Notes: a model not told the origin generated them from the letters alone. Positions 44,975 to 56,199 are shown, counted from the first letter of the stretch. The stretch: 64,000 nt of DNA from Sarcophilus harrisii (GCF_902635505.1 NC_045426.1:306912874-306976873), one strand, 5' to 3'. A program made the numbers and translations.

Positions 44975-45237
44975 CTGAAAGCCACAATAAAATCAAGTGA
45001 AAACTATACCAAGCAGGATATTTTGGATGGGTAACTTCTTAAAACCTAGAACAATTCCTTGCATTTAATTTATGTATGTGTGTCTATTGGATTGATTTGA
45101 ACAGAATGGTTATCCTAACCCCAGTTTTCTCTTTTTTTCTTTTTCTCCCTTTCTACCAAACTGTAAACTTCCCAAGGGCAGTAATAGGCTGAGTTGGATA
45201 TGAAAGGACCTGCTTTATAATGAATATCAATCAATAC

Positions 45238-45333
45238 CTTCCAAAGAAGCAGGACTGCTCCTGGTTTGAAGGCATCCAAAGCAGATGTTAGAGTCAAAGC
45301 TAATTTTTTTTTTCCTGCTCCTTGGGAAAATAG
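45238..45333 (-). CDS. Candidate exon A of an unidentified host gene
   Basis: Minus strand. Acceptor 'tttccacttttctcatag' ends at 45334; 96 nt (32 codons) are open; donor 'tggaag/gtattg'. The product reads LFSQGAGKKK then LALTLTSALDAFKPGAVLLL and WK. Phase 0 at both ends, joining exon B across a 263-bp, repeat-free intron (44975-45237). A run of ten A codes three Lys and is a natural slippage site. Upstream exons should lie above 45334, but I could not find a convincing one in this window, so introns are long or the call is incomplete. Confidence 0.52.
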
Positions 45334-45334
45334 C

Positions 45335-45975
45335 TATGAGAAAAGTGGAAACTATACCCGAGGAATGGAGTGGTCCGTGGGGGTTAAGTGTCCTAGGATA
45401 CTGCTGAAGGACTTGTCATTTCTGAGGATGAAAGTCAAGTCAAGGGTGCTGATGTATACTGCTGCCAGAGTAAATTTCAGTAGGAAGAAATTCCTTGAGA
45501 CACCATAAGATATTTAGGGAAGGGGAAGGAGAAGCAAAAATAAAGTGAAGGAGAAGAATGCCCAAAACAAGACTGCTGTTCTCATCACTACAGGGCTGGA
45601 CAAGGGAGGAAATTCATTATGTTACAGTATTGTCAGTGTTCTTTAAAATTTCCATCATATGAAGGAAATTCTATGTATGAGGCAGTTTCATATGTAATTA
45701 TGAAACTATGTAATTATACAATTGTGGCCCTTAGAAGGGCTAAGGAAATGCATCTCCCTCCTTCCATTGGAAGGGTGAAAAGGAGGTAAGTTATCACTCT
45801 CCCAGATGGTATCCCTCTGTTTCTTGGTTTGACTTCACTTTTGCTTTGTTAAAAGGCAAGTAAGGTACGAAAGATTTATATTCTGAAACGGCTATCATAT
45901 AAAAATAAAGAAGGTCAATAAAACTTTTTTAAAGGATTATATTAGTGAAATGATCTCACAAGTAAGAAACAATAT
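45335..45975. other. Presumed intronic, unclassified
   Basis: No repeat recognised; upstream flank of candidate exon A. An 80-codon + strand open frame (45266-45508) overlaps exon A antisense and has no known motif. Confidence 0.35.
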
Positions 45976-46225
45976 GGGCAGCTAAGTGATCAGTGGATAG
46001 AGCACTGGGTTTAGAATCAAGGAGACTCACCTTTCTGAGCTGAAATTTGGCTTTAAAGACTTACTAGCTGTGTTACCCTGGGCAAGTGACTTAATCCTGT
46101 TTACCTCAGTTTCCTCATTTGTAAAATGACCTGGAGAAAGAGCAAACCATTCTAGTATCTTTGCCAAAAAAATTCCAAATGGAGTCATGAAGAATTGGAA
46201 ACAATTAAAAAATGACTGAACAAAG
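45976..46225 (+). repeat. RTE-tailed tRNA SINE
   Basis: Full-length sense copy: head 'gggcagctaagtgatcagtg', 'tgttaccctgggcaagtgac', 'cagtttcctcatttgtaaaa', 'ctagtatctttgccaaaaaa', end 'aaaaaatgactgaacaaa'. Confidence 0.85.
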
Positions 46226-46229
46226 GGAC

Positions 46230-47598
46230 ATAATTTTCTACTAATAGCAATTTAAAAAATTCCTGATTCAAGATCACATTGGATTTAAAAAAATGTCAAA
46301 TATCATTCAATACTAAATAAGACAAAAATTGGTCCAAAGATAAATAAATTATTAAAGTTACAAAAGTATGGTCTGGAGAAGGCTAAAGGTGAAAAGGGAA
46401 AGGGAAGACTTGGACCTTTGATTTCAATAGAATATGAAACTCCCATTTGAGGAAGCACTCCATCAAAGCAGATCTATAGCTTCTCTTCTTTTAGAGAGTT
46501 GCCTAGTACAATGAGAGATTAAGTGACCTGCCCAAAATCATATTGCTAATAAGACTTGAATAAATGTCCTTCCTGGCTTTGAATCCAACTCTCTGTCCAC
46601 TACCCATGTTGCTTTTAGTGAAATAAATACTTTGATCCCTTAAATAATTTATTTCTTCCAATAAGATTGTCTGAATTAGAATTAATTTTTCTTATTTCTG
46701 AAAACTGGTCTATTATTTTCAGTCATTACTGTAATTTAGACTGCCTTCTCACCATAGATTTAAAACCCCAAACAAGATAATAGCAGAATCACTGATAGCT
46801 CATCAGCAAGTAAAGGAACTGAATAATAAAAGACAAGTAGACTTGTCAAATGGAAAATATTGCTATTGTTCCAGACAATTATTCATGAAGGCTCAACTTG
46901 TTTTGAAGCCTATAGCCTTCACTTTTAATGTGAGTTTTTCCTCTTTCCAGACTTGAATAGTTTATGACAGATTGGGAACTTGGAAGGATTTCACAGGCAT
47001 CATTTAATCACCCTTTCCTGTTGAAGGTGCTGGAGAAATAGCAGATGTCCACCTCAGTGCAATCTATTTTTATGAGTGTGTACAAAGAAAAAGAAGCGTC
47101 CTCTGATCTCAGATCCCCACATCAATATATACTCATATACACACCCAGCACTATTTTAAGCATGATATTGAGTAGATGATACTGAACTAGGAGTCAGGAG
47201 ATATAGTTTTAGTTCAGACTCTAAGTAGAGTTTCTTCTACTATACTTGAAAAGATCTATGGTAACTTCTAGGTTATTATTCATAAGAAAATTGCAACCCT
47301 ACCTCACTTGAATTGTCATGAATAGCTATGACAATAAGAAATCAAACACACAAAAAAATCAACAATTGACCAGCATAGCTTTCTTGTTGATTAGTAGTTG
47401 TGTCAGGGCTTGTAAGTGGTCACTGTACCTCAAGACCCATTCTCACTAAAACTAAACTAAATTAAACTAAGGATGACTTCAAGGAGGCACCAGGTTGATT
47501 CTTCAACTAATTGAAATGAGACTAGACAAATCACTTTATTTCCCTATGAGAGAGAGAGGAATGTCTTACCAAGAATTCTACAGACCCACTGATGAAGC
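46230..47598. other. Mostly unclassified; MIR fragment
   Basis: 46495-46620 is an antisense MIR-like fragment ('agagattaagtgacctgccc'). The minus strand at about 46830-46757 pairs a good acceptor (ttttattattcag) with a good donor (ctatg/gtgagaagg), but every frame between them has a stop. The rest is unrecognised. Confidence 0.35.
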
Positions 47599-47624
47599 CA
47601 GGAAAAAAATTTTTTTTTTTCCTG
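47599..47624. repeat. Short A/T palindrome
   Basis: ccagg, seven A, ten T, cctgg: a near-perfect 26-bp palindrome at the edge of the LTR-like block. Confidence 0.85.
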
Positions 47625-47626
47625 GA

Positions 47627-47960
47627 TTAAAGGTGTGTAAGATAATAGACACACCCTTGAAGCACAAAAGCACAGCCTTTTATTCCCTATCCAAAACGCA
47701 AGTCTCTCTCCTGTTTCCCCATTGGTTGCATACTACAAAGATTACAGCCCATCTGGAAAGCCTCCACATGAGTCTGAATCCCCACCCCTGATTACATCTC
47801 ATTTCTTATTCTAATTTATGCCTTCCCTCTTTAGATTTCATTTCTTAGGTTTCCATTTCATTTCTCTGATTTAAGTTTTATTTGTCTGCTTTTCTCTAAT
47901 TTAACTTTTATAACTGTGGAAACAGTCCCTTATTCAATTCTCATACCTGGTCCTTTGTTT
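47627..47960 (-). mobile_element. Possible LTR fossil
   Basis: Minus strand has an AATAAA signal in 'gggaataaaaggctgtgc' followed ~35 bases later by 'gtgtctattatcttacac', and an upstream 'ataaaagttaaatt' box. This suggests the 3' half of a retroviral LTR. The ends were not found. Confidence 0.35.
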
Positions 47961-48199
47961 CCTCATTTCAAAAACAGAAATATTTATCATAAATCATATC
48001 ATATCAAATCAAATCAGATAAATCATTTATAAGAGCTAGTTCTCTGGGACACTCTGAAGGATGGATAGAATGAGAATGGGCAAAGTAAGTGATGTCAAAA
48101 CAAAAGGCATTAATAAAAGTTAATTTAAAAAAAAAACAGGAAAACAATATTTGCTTTTTGGATCCTACAGGATTGTTGAGAAGATCAGATGTAATAATG

Positions 48200-48490
48200 G
48201 AGGAGGTTCACTCTTTTTATTATTGTTTGCTTGCATTTTATTTTCTTTCTCATTTTTTTCTGATTTGATTTGATTTTTCTTATGCAGCAAGATAATTATA
48301 TAAATATGTATGCATATATTGGATTTAACATATATTTCTACTATGTTTAACATATATTGGATTTTTTGTCATCTAGGGGAGGGGGTGAGGGAAGGGAGAA
48401 AATTGGAACCTTTTTTGCAAGGATTAATGTCGAAGAATTATCCATGCATATGTTTTGAAAAATAAAAACCTTTAATAAAAAAAAGAAAGA
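48200..48490 (+). repeat. L1 3' UTR, subfamily D
   Basis: 'attgtttgcttgcattttat', 'cttatgcagcaagataatta', 'gtcatctaggggagggggtg', 'gaagaattatccatgcatat', ending 'aataaaaacctttaataaaa'. Confidence 0.88.
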
Positions 48491-48584
48491 AAGAATGGAT
48501 GAGAAATAAAATTTAAGAGTATTAAATACCAAATGTCAGTATCAAAAGTATCAATAAATTGAAAAGTATTAAGTATCACCTCCA

Positions 48585-48960
48585 AGCCAACATGCAATTA
48601 TGCATCTAGCACTTACTGTGTGCTAGATATTAATAACTATTGTGGTAAGCCCTGGAATAGAAAGAAAGCCTTTTCCTGCCCAAAACGAATTTGCATTCTA
48701 ATGAGGGAAGAGAACACATAATTAAAAGGTCAAATAATGATTTGAGAAATGAGGTATCATGAAAGGAGAAGAGTTAGGAGTATAATCTGGAAAGGAATGG
48801 GCTTAAACTGGAGGTTCAGAGAAGGACAAAGGACAATCTGAATGTATAAAGTTCATGGTTCTGGTGAACTTCCAAGATGAGATTTCTGGAGCATTGTAAG
48901 TAAAATCTGGGAGGAGAAGCAGCCTGAAGAAGAGCCTCCCAAATCTTTCTTTGAGCCTCA
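48585..48960 (-). repeat. L2 antisense
   Basis: 'ctagcacttactgtgtgcta', 'cattctaatgagggaagaga' and 'ggaatgggcttaaactggag' follow the complement of L2 from its tail inward. Diverged. Confidence 0.5.
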
Positions 48961-49025
48961 TAGCTATTAGCATTTCCCCCTCAAAATTAACTTTTTTTTG
49001 AATTTTGAATATATTTTGAAAAAAC

Positions 49026-49195
49026 TCTGTGTGTGTGTGTGTCTGTGTGTGCGTCTGTGTGTATATCTGTGTGTGTCTGTATGTGTATGAGTGCCTTCTC
49101 TCCCACCATAATCTATAAGCTCCTCAAAGACAGAAATTGATTCACTTTTGTCTAGCACAATGACTGGCATGTACTAGTAGTTTGATAAATGTTTT
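49026..49195 (+). repeat. (TG)n microsatellite and L2 tail
   Basis: 49026-49090 is an imperfect TG array. 49095-49195 is a sense L2 3' end ('taatctataagctcctcaaa', 'tttgataaatgttttgtt'). Confidence 0.75.
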
Positions 49196-50054
49196 GTTAT
49201 ACAAATGCACAGGGATATAAATGAGAACTGAATTCTTACAAATGTTTGGATTAGAGGCTCAACCAAATAAATGAGGTCCAAGTATTTCAAGTAATCAGTA
49301 TTATAAATGGTAATATCCCCAAAACATTAGACCTGCTTATACCCCAACACTATCCATCCCCCACCAAACTGATGGGAGAAATGTGATCCAATGGGGTCAG
49401 GGTAGCAATTCCTACTTCAAAATACAAGACAAGGCACACATGAAAAATTCACAATGGCTTTCTTATTGCCAAATGATATCTTTGTTTACATGAAGAGTTT
49501 ACAGACAAAATAAAGAGGTAAAATGGACACCAGAAATGATAAATATGAAATAGATTTGGGAGAGTAATAGAAAGATTATAGTTAGAAGAAAAGGGGTTTT
49601 AGCAATTAACAATGGGAAAGATAATTTCCCCAATGGAAGACACTATTAACTAGGAAAAAGGGAATATGCCATCAAGTGGAAAGTACGCCACTGACTGGCA
49701 GGCTAAATCCATGCAGGAGTTTAGCATCCTAAAAAAGTTAGTTAGCTACAACAAGGAGAAAGACACCACAAAGCATGGGGGAGGTAGGGAAGAGAAAGAT
49801 ACCCCAAAGAAGAATGCCATGGTGGGCTAAACTGGAAGGGATTCAGCAAAGATGGGCAGACTAATAGGAGAAATTTAGCTTCTGGTATTTGACAGCATAA
49901 CTTGGCTTTCTGACTAGATAGAGTGGAGTTTCCAAGGATTTCCATTGGGGTGGGTCTATAAGGCTGAGCTGATCCTGTCAGTGCTTTTCCTGCTTCAGGC
50001 TCTCTCTACCAACACCCACCTAGATACTTAGACACCTATCCAGTCACTCATTAG
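49195..50054. other. Unclassified sequence
   Basis: No family named with confidence. The minus strand 49945-49742 has a 67-codon open frame without known motif. The text 'gatttccattggggtgggtc' suggests an old LTR or LINE piece but is not enough to call. Confidence 0.3.
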
Positions 50055-50063
50055 AATTCACCT

Positions 50064-51402
50064 TCACAGAGACAAAAATGAAACAGTCTCTGTCTTCAAG
50101 GAGCTCACTTTCTGTCAGGGGAGCATAGGATAGTTTACCTCTTAGACCTGTGGAAGAGGAAGGAATTTATGACCAAAGAACTAGAGATCACTACTAATCA
50201 CAAAATAGAAAATTTTGATTATATCAAATGGAAAAGGTTTTGTACAAACAAAACTAATGCAGACAAGATTAGAAGGGAAACAATAAATTGAGAAAACATT
50301 TTTACAGTCAAAGATTCTGATAAAGGCCTCATTTCCAAAATATATAGAGAATTGACTCTAATTTATCAGAAATCAAGCCATTCTCCAATTGATAAATGGT
50401 CAAAGGATATGAACAGACAATTCTCAGACAAAGAAATTAAAACTATTTCTAGCCATATGAAAATATGATCCAAATCATTATTAATCAGAGAAATGCAAAT
50501 TAAGACAACTCTGAGATACCACTACACACCTGTCAGATTGGCTAGAATGACAGGGAAAGATAATGCAGAATGTTGGAGGGGATGTGGGAAAACAGGGACA
50601 ATGATATATTGTTGGTGGAATTGTGAACACATCCAGCCATTCTGGAGAGCAATTTGGAACTATGCTTAAAAAGTTATCAAACTGTGCATACCCTTTGATC
50701 CAGCAGTATTACTACTGGGCTTATACCCCAAAGAGATCATAAAGAAGAGAAAGGGACCCATAAGTGCAAAAATGTTTGTGGCAGCCCTGTTTGTAGTGGC
50801 TAGAAGCTGGGAAATGAATGGATGCCCAACAATTAGAGAATGGTTGAGTAAATTGTGGTATATGAATGTTATGGAATATTATTGTTCTGTAAGAAATGAC
50901 CAGCAGGATGAATACAGAGAGGATTGGCGAGACTTACATGAACTGATGCTAAGTGAAATGAGCAGAACCAGGAGATCATTATATATACCTCAACAATGAT
51001 ACTGTATGAGGATGTATTCTGATGGAAGTGGATTTCTTCAACAAAGAGAAGATCTAACTCAGTTTCAAGTGATCAAGAATAGACAGAAGCAGCTACACCC
51101 AAAGAAAGAACAGGAAATGAATGTAAACTGCTTGCATTTTTGTTTTCCTTCCCAGGTTATTTATACCTTCTGAATCCAATTCTTCCTGTGCAACAAGAGA
51201 ATTGTTTGATTCTGCACACATATATGTATCTAGGATATACTGTAACCTATTTAACATGTATAGGACTGCTTGCCATCTGGGGGAGGGGGTGGAGGGAGGG
51301 AGGGGAAAAATTGGAACAGAAGTGAGTGCAAGGGATAATGTTGTAAAAAAAAAAAAAAATTACCCTGGCATGGGTTCTGTCAATAAAAAGTTATTTAAAA
51401 AA
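50064..51402 (+). mobile_element. L1 subfamily A with 5' filler DNA
   Basis: A 5'-truncated L1 body at 50124-51402 (ORF2 from the 'ctcttagacctgtggaagag' region; 50772-50999 encodes VVARSWEMNGCPTIREWLSK and YYCSVRNDQQD). A 9-bp duplication, aattcacct, lies at 50055-50063 and 51403-51411. Between the left duplication and the L1 start are 60 extra bases. Fifty-eight of them, 50066-50123, are identical to 53575-53632. Same 3' UTR type as 1562-3354. Confidence 0.92.
50066..50123 (+). repeat. 58-bp filler copied from 53575-53632
   Basis: Perfect 58-bp identity, same orientation, to a piece of an antisense L2 3.5 kb downstream (begins acagagacaaaaatgaaaca, ends ctgtcaggggag). The downstream copy is embedded in natural L2 context, so it is the likely source. 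This copy sits exactly at the L1 5' junction. Confidence 0.95.
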
Positions 51403-51411
51403 AATTCACCT

Positions 51412-52065
51412 CCCTTAAATGCTCTCCCTTATTAAATGGAGAAAAAAACCCATCTTCTTCATCACCACTACCACCACCAATTGCAAACTGACTGCCATCA
51501 ATAGGCAATAAGCATTCCCTGGGAGACTGTAGAAGCATCCCTCAAATTAATGGTCTTGCAAGTAAAATAGTCCTCAAAATCTTTCTCCATGAGACAATTT
51601 TTATGGAGAAAGAATCAATCATCTCCATCTATTGCCAACAAACTGCCACCCACAAAGCAGGCAAGTGATTCTACCTGAAGCAATAAGGAACACCAAGGGA
51701 GAAAAAAGAAGGATCTTGTGCCCCAAAGGTGAGACTAACACTATTACCTTGACCACAATTCTCTCCTCAGATCCTGATGGTACAACTTAGGACCCATACG
51801 CCAAGAACTTTTGGAACTGCAATGCTTTCAGCTTAGGGATCTCTGCCATCACACTGGGAAACAACTCTTGTGGAGATGAAATTTGGCATCTGCTCCTACC
51901 ATACCTATTCCAGACAAAAAAAGAGTTCTTGTCCTCAAAGTCTTAGACAGTGTCAATTGTTCAACATTAGAAATGGAAATGACTTATCATTGGAAATAAC
52001 ATTAAAGAAAAAATATTACTTCTTTATACTAAAAACCATGGAATCTTTCCATTTGACTTGTAGCT
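51412..52065. other. Unclassified sequence
   Basis: No repeat recognised. There are splice-like strings on both strands (for example minus strand 'tccttattgcttcag' near 51672) but no supported exon. Confidence 0.3.
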
Positions 52066-52205
52066 GAAACCTTCCTTATATGTTATCTCCCCATTAGACT
52101 ATGAACCCCTTCGTGATTCCTCTCTTACTTTTCTCTTTTAACAAAAACACTTAGTTGAATGTTTTGTACATAATAAGTACCTTAATACTTTACTTATTCA
52201 TTTTT
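52065..52205 (+). repeat. L2 3' end
   Basis: 'tccccattagactatgaacc', 'ttgtacataataagtacctt' is a sense L2 tail. A second, weaker one lies at 52680-52770 ('gtaaattcctaagagaaggg'). Confidence 0.6.
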
Positions 52206-53100
52206 AGAGCAAGAATGACAAGGAAATCACTAAAAGAAAAGTCAGAAGTTGATATTTTTTATTTAATTAAGATTCTCAAGTTTGTCCCCAGCAAAGATAT
52301 TTTCAGTTTCCCTTTTTTTTCAATATTCCCTCACTCCCTACAAAATCCCCACCCTGATCATGTCTCCTGGTCATTAGCACTTCAGCCTCCTTCCCAGCTA
52401 ACCCTGTTGTAAGGAAAGATTCAGATTCCTTATTTCCACCACATTAATATGTCACTATATTCCCTCTCCTCCAAGGTTTTGTTTTTAAACCTTATCCTAA
52501 TTGTGGAATGAAATGTTTTATCTTCAAATAAAGGAATTTCAGTCATATATAACAAGAGGATACAGAATCCTTATGTAACAACAGCACAATCTAAAGAAAG
52601 GGGCTTATTTAGGATGATACCCAAAATTACATCATGTGGGATATAATCTTTCCATAAGGCATTTTGTTCTCAAAAATCCCCAGTAGAAGGTAAATTCCTA
52701 AGAGAAGGGATTGTTTTTATTTTTCTCTCTGTATCATCAATGCTTGGGAGCCAGTGTGATGGCTAACCTTAGCCATACTATATGTAACTCTGGGCAGCCA
52801 CATTCTTTTGACTTCCCCATCATGCCCTAGGAACCTTAGCATTTTTCAAAACATACAATAGTACTGTCAGAATCTGAGTAACTACCGTTCCTTCCCTTCC
52901 TTCCCTTGCAACCCTTACAAGCCTGTGTTATTGTCAGTAACGCATGCCTTAGTTTGGAGGGGGGGGGGAGCGGAAATGAAATCCCTAATGATGATACTTT
53001 GCTTCTTCCTGTTTTGTTTCAAAGGGAATGATGAGATACATATACATCAGCAAAGAAATGTGTTGAAACCACTTGGTAGATTTCTGTTTAAATGAATGTA
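52205..53100. other. Unclassified sequence
   Basis: Apart from the weak L2 tail at 52680-52770 and a G-run at about 52957-52968, nothing is recognised. Confidence 0.3.
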
Positions 53101-53103
53101 AAT

Positions 53104-53305
53104 ATTGAAAAAAGAAAATACTACATATATTGTATTTAACTTAGACTTTAATATATTTAACATGTATTGGTCAACCTGCCATCTGGGGGAAGGGGTGGGG
53201 AAAAGTAGGGGAAAAGTTGGAACAAAAGGTTTTGCAATTGTCAATGCTGAAAAATTACCCATGCATATAACTTGTAAATAAAAAGCTATAATTTAAAAAA
53301 AGAAA
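53104..53305 (+). mobile_element. Young L1 3' tail
   Basis: About 200 bp: 'atactacatatattgtattt', 'aacatgtattggtcaacctg', 'ggaacaaaaggttttgcaat', ending 'aaaaagctataatttaaaaa'. Target duplications not resolved. Closely similar to the patch at 55016-55107. Confidence 0.88.
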
Positions 53306-53514
53306 AAAAAATTACGGCAACCTCAAATGGAGAGCCCTGGGGCTGCCTCTAAGATCTCTTAGGAAATATTGAATAATTCAATAATTACATTTTTACTTAA
53401 GGAAAGAGCATTTAAGGAAGATAACTGGTGAATCAAGTACAGCATATGGTGAAGTCAAAGAGGAGAAGATGAAATAGCAGACAAAATAGTAGACTTAGAA
53501 TGTGCTGTCCATTC

Positions 53515-53660
53515 ATTAACAATTATTTATTAAGCACTTATTATTCATTAAGCAATTTATGTGATGCTGGTGATACAGAGACAAAAATGAAACAGTCTCT
53601 GTCTTCAAGGAGCTCACTTTCTGTCAGGGGAGACAACCCTGTGTTGTATATATTAAATAA
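53515..53660 (-). repeat. L2 antisense tail (filler source)
   Basis: 'caattatttattaagcactt', 'gatgctggtgatacagagac', 'gtcttcaaggagctcacttt': complement of the L2 3' end. Contains the 58-bp source 53575-53632. Confidence 0.75.
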
Positions 53661-53706
53661 AGATCAAGAACTGGATCTGTGTATTCTTTAGTAGAGGAAA
53701 GCAATT

Positions 53707-54308
53707 CACAAATTCTCAAACTTTTTGGACTTAGGTAAACCCTTAAAAATTACTGAGGACCCCACCCAAAAAGTTTTTGTTTATGTGAGTTAGATATACC
53801 AATTTTCACCATAATAAAATTTAAATGAATTTTAATGGGATTATTATGAAAATAATTTTTAATTCTTAGATCCCCTAGAGAATCTCTGTAATGGGCTGAA
53901 GTTTGAGTTGATGCACTTAGGTCCCAGTACATGAGGCTAAATAGTAATTGGGCTATACTCTATTAATATACATGATTGGAAAAAGAATGGTCCCTGCCCA
54001 CTCTCTGTGCAAGTCCTGATGTGTTGTACAGGAAATGACGATTTTGGTGGGTGGAGGCAGAGAGAGGAACAGGAAGAGAAGCTGGGAGAGATTGGGCCTG
54101 GGTCCATTCTCCTGGCTGCTGGTCGTGTGGCTAGCTAGCTTCTTGACTCAGCTGCACACATTGCTATCGCCGATTCTCTTCCACCTCCGATCCTTCTTCA
54201 CTGAGAATAAAGACTGACGATTTTCCCCTAACCTGAACTCCGGACTCCTGCTGATTTTAAAATATGCGATCTTCACAAATCTCTTAGATCATACTTTGAG
54301 AACCAGTG
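53707..54308. mobile_element. Decayed hAT element split by an LTR
   Basis: Left end 'attctcaaactttttggact' and right end 'atactttgagaaccagtg' are inverted matches of the common hAT/Charlie terminus. Interior 'ttactgaggaccccacccaa' and 'gtttttgtttatgtgagtta' are characteristic of that group. The two halves (53707-53886 and 54278-54308) are separated by a retroviral LTR. No transposase is left. Confidence 0.55.
53887..54277 (+). mobile_element. Solo LTR of an endogenous retrovirus
   Basis: A 391-bp LTR fossil, TG at 53887 to CA at 54277, with a perfect 6-bp target duplication, aatctc (53881-53886 and 54278-54283). It has a polyadenylation signal in 'gagaataaagactgacg' and a GC-richer U3/R region ('tctcctggctgctggtcgtg'). 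No internal genes remain, so this is a recombined solo LTR. The 6-bp duplication suggests a class II (ERVK-like) or related group. It is younger than the hAT element it entered. Confidence 0.9.
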
Positions 54309-54689
54309 TTCTAGAGAATTACTAAGTGAGGAAAGTCTTTCTAACTGATACAGACAGTACCTTTCTGGCAATTTACAATCTATAAGAGTACCTAAAATAC
54401 TGAGAGGTAAAGCCAGTCATTCAGTCAATAAGCATTTATCAACTGCCCACTGTGTGCAAGTAATATGTTAAATGCTAAGGATATAAAGAAAGAGAAAAGA
54501 CAATCCCTGCTCTCAAGGACTTCATGGTCTAATGGGAAAGACTCCATGCAACTGTGTTTCAAAAAAACAAACAAACAAACAAACAAACAAACAAACTATA
54601 CAGAAAGTATGGGATAAATGGAAAATTGTCTATTGAGTAAAGGCACTAGCATTAAGATGGATCAGGAAAAGCTTCTTGTAAAAAAGGTT

Positions 54690-55690
54690 TTTGGGAGTTT
54701 TTTCACTTTATTGTATTCTTTCCCCAATAATATATAAAGATAGTTTTCAACATTAATTTTTATAAGATTTTTGAGTTCCAAATTTTTTTCCTTCCCCCTC
54801 CCCCAAACAGTAAGCAATCTTATATGGATTATAGATGTACAATCATGGTAAACATATTTCTATATCAGTCATGTCGTGAAAGAAAAATCAGAACAAACGG
54901 AAAAAACAAACAAAAAAAAAAAAAGCGAAATGGTGTGCTTCAATTTGCATAATCTCCATAGTTCTTCCTCTGGATGTGGATGGCCTTTTCTATCACAATT
55001 CTATTGGAATTATCTTGGAAAAAATAAAATACTACATATATTGTATTTAGCTTATACTTTAACATATTTAACTTGTATTGGTCAACCTGCCATCTGGGGG
55101 AAGGGCTGGTTCTTCTAAGTCTTTCTAGATTTTTCTGAAGGCATCTTGCTCACCATTTCTTATAGCACAAAGTAATCCATTATATTCTTGTACCACAATT
55201 TGTTTGGCCATTCCCCAATTGATATGCATTCCCTCAATTTGCAATTTCTTGCTGCTATAAATATTTTTATACATCTGAGTTCTTGCCCCTTTTTTATTAT
55301 CTCTTTGGAATATAGACCTAGAAGTGATATTGCTGGATCATGGAGTATGCACATTTGTAGTTCTTTGGGCATACTTCCAAATTGCTCTCCAGAATGATTG
55401 GATCAATTCACAGTTCCATCAACAATACCTTAATGTTCTGATTTTCCCACATCTTCTCTAACATTTATCATTTTCCTTTCCTGTCATATTAGCCAATCTT
55501 ATGGATATGAGGTTTTAATTTGCATTTCTCTAATCAGTAGTGATTTAGAGCATTTTTCATGTGACTGGAGATAGCTTGAATTTCTTTTCTGAAAACTGTC
55601 TTATTATATACTTTGACCATTTATCAGTTGGGGAATATCTTATATTTCTTATAAATTTGACTCAGTTCTCTAAATTTTTTATAAATGACA
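54690..55690 (-). mobile_element. Old L1 inserted in L2
   Basis: Antisense, about 1 kb: 3' terminus 'ttgtattctttccccaataa', 3' UTR, then ORF2 C-terminus ('accacaatttgtttggccat', 'tttgggcatacttccaaatt', 'gctctccagaatgattggat') up to about 55690. A short A-rich string (aaaaag) on both sides may be a target duplication. At 55016-55107 a stretch of younger L1 3' UTR replaces part of it. Confidence 0.82.
55016..55107 (+). repeat. Young-L1 3' UTR patch inside old L1
   Basis: About 90 bp of sense young L1 3' UTR ('atactacatatattgtattt' to 'ccatctgggggaaggg') without the 3' terminus or poly(A). It replaces roughly 90-120 bp of the surrounding antisense L1 rather than adding to it, judged against the copy at 26740-27250. 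It is very similar to 53106-53195, which starts at the same point. Confidence 0.8.
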
Positions 55691-56199
55691 CAAAAAGTGG
55701 GATTTCTGATGGGACATGAATGAAATCAGAGAATTCAAAAGACAGAGGTGGGAGAGAAAGAGAATTCCAGGCATGGAGAACAGTCAGTGAAAATGCTCAG
55801 TATGAAAATGGAAAAACTATGCAATAAATAATAAGAAGGCCAGTGTCACTGGATTGCAGACTATATGGTAAAAAAAACAAAAACAAAAAAAAAACAAAGT
55901 GAAAGAAGACTGGAAAAATAGGAGAGAACCAGGTTGTAAAGGACCTTGAATGCCAAACAGAATTTTATCTTTGATCCTGAAGGTGATAGAGAGCCATGGG
56001 AATTTATTGGATAAAAGAGTGATATGGACAAATCTGTGTTTTGAGAAGATTAATTTGACAATTGAATGGAAGATGAACTAGAATGGGGAGAGGCTTACAG
56101 CAAGCAGACCAAGCAGCAGGTTATTGAAATAGTTTAGGCATGATGTGATGAGTCTTTTCCAAGGTATATGGGAATGATTATTTTTCTATTTTATTAATA

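Noticed and set aside
46000-46050. Strong-looking donor cagaaag/gtgagtctcc on the minus strand
   Set aside because: It lies in the body of a full-length SINE, where this text is normal for the family, and has no matching exon.
46757-46835. Acceptor/donor pair on the minus strand
   Set aside because: All three frames contain a stop between the sites; the one nearly open frame stops seven bases before the donor.
47495-47791. 98-codon open frame on the + strand
   Set aside because: It runs across an A/T palindrome into LTR-like sequence and shows no protein motif.
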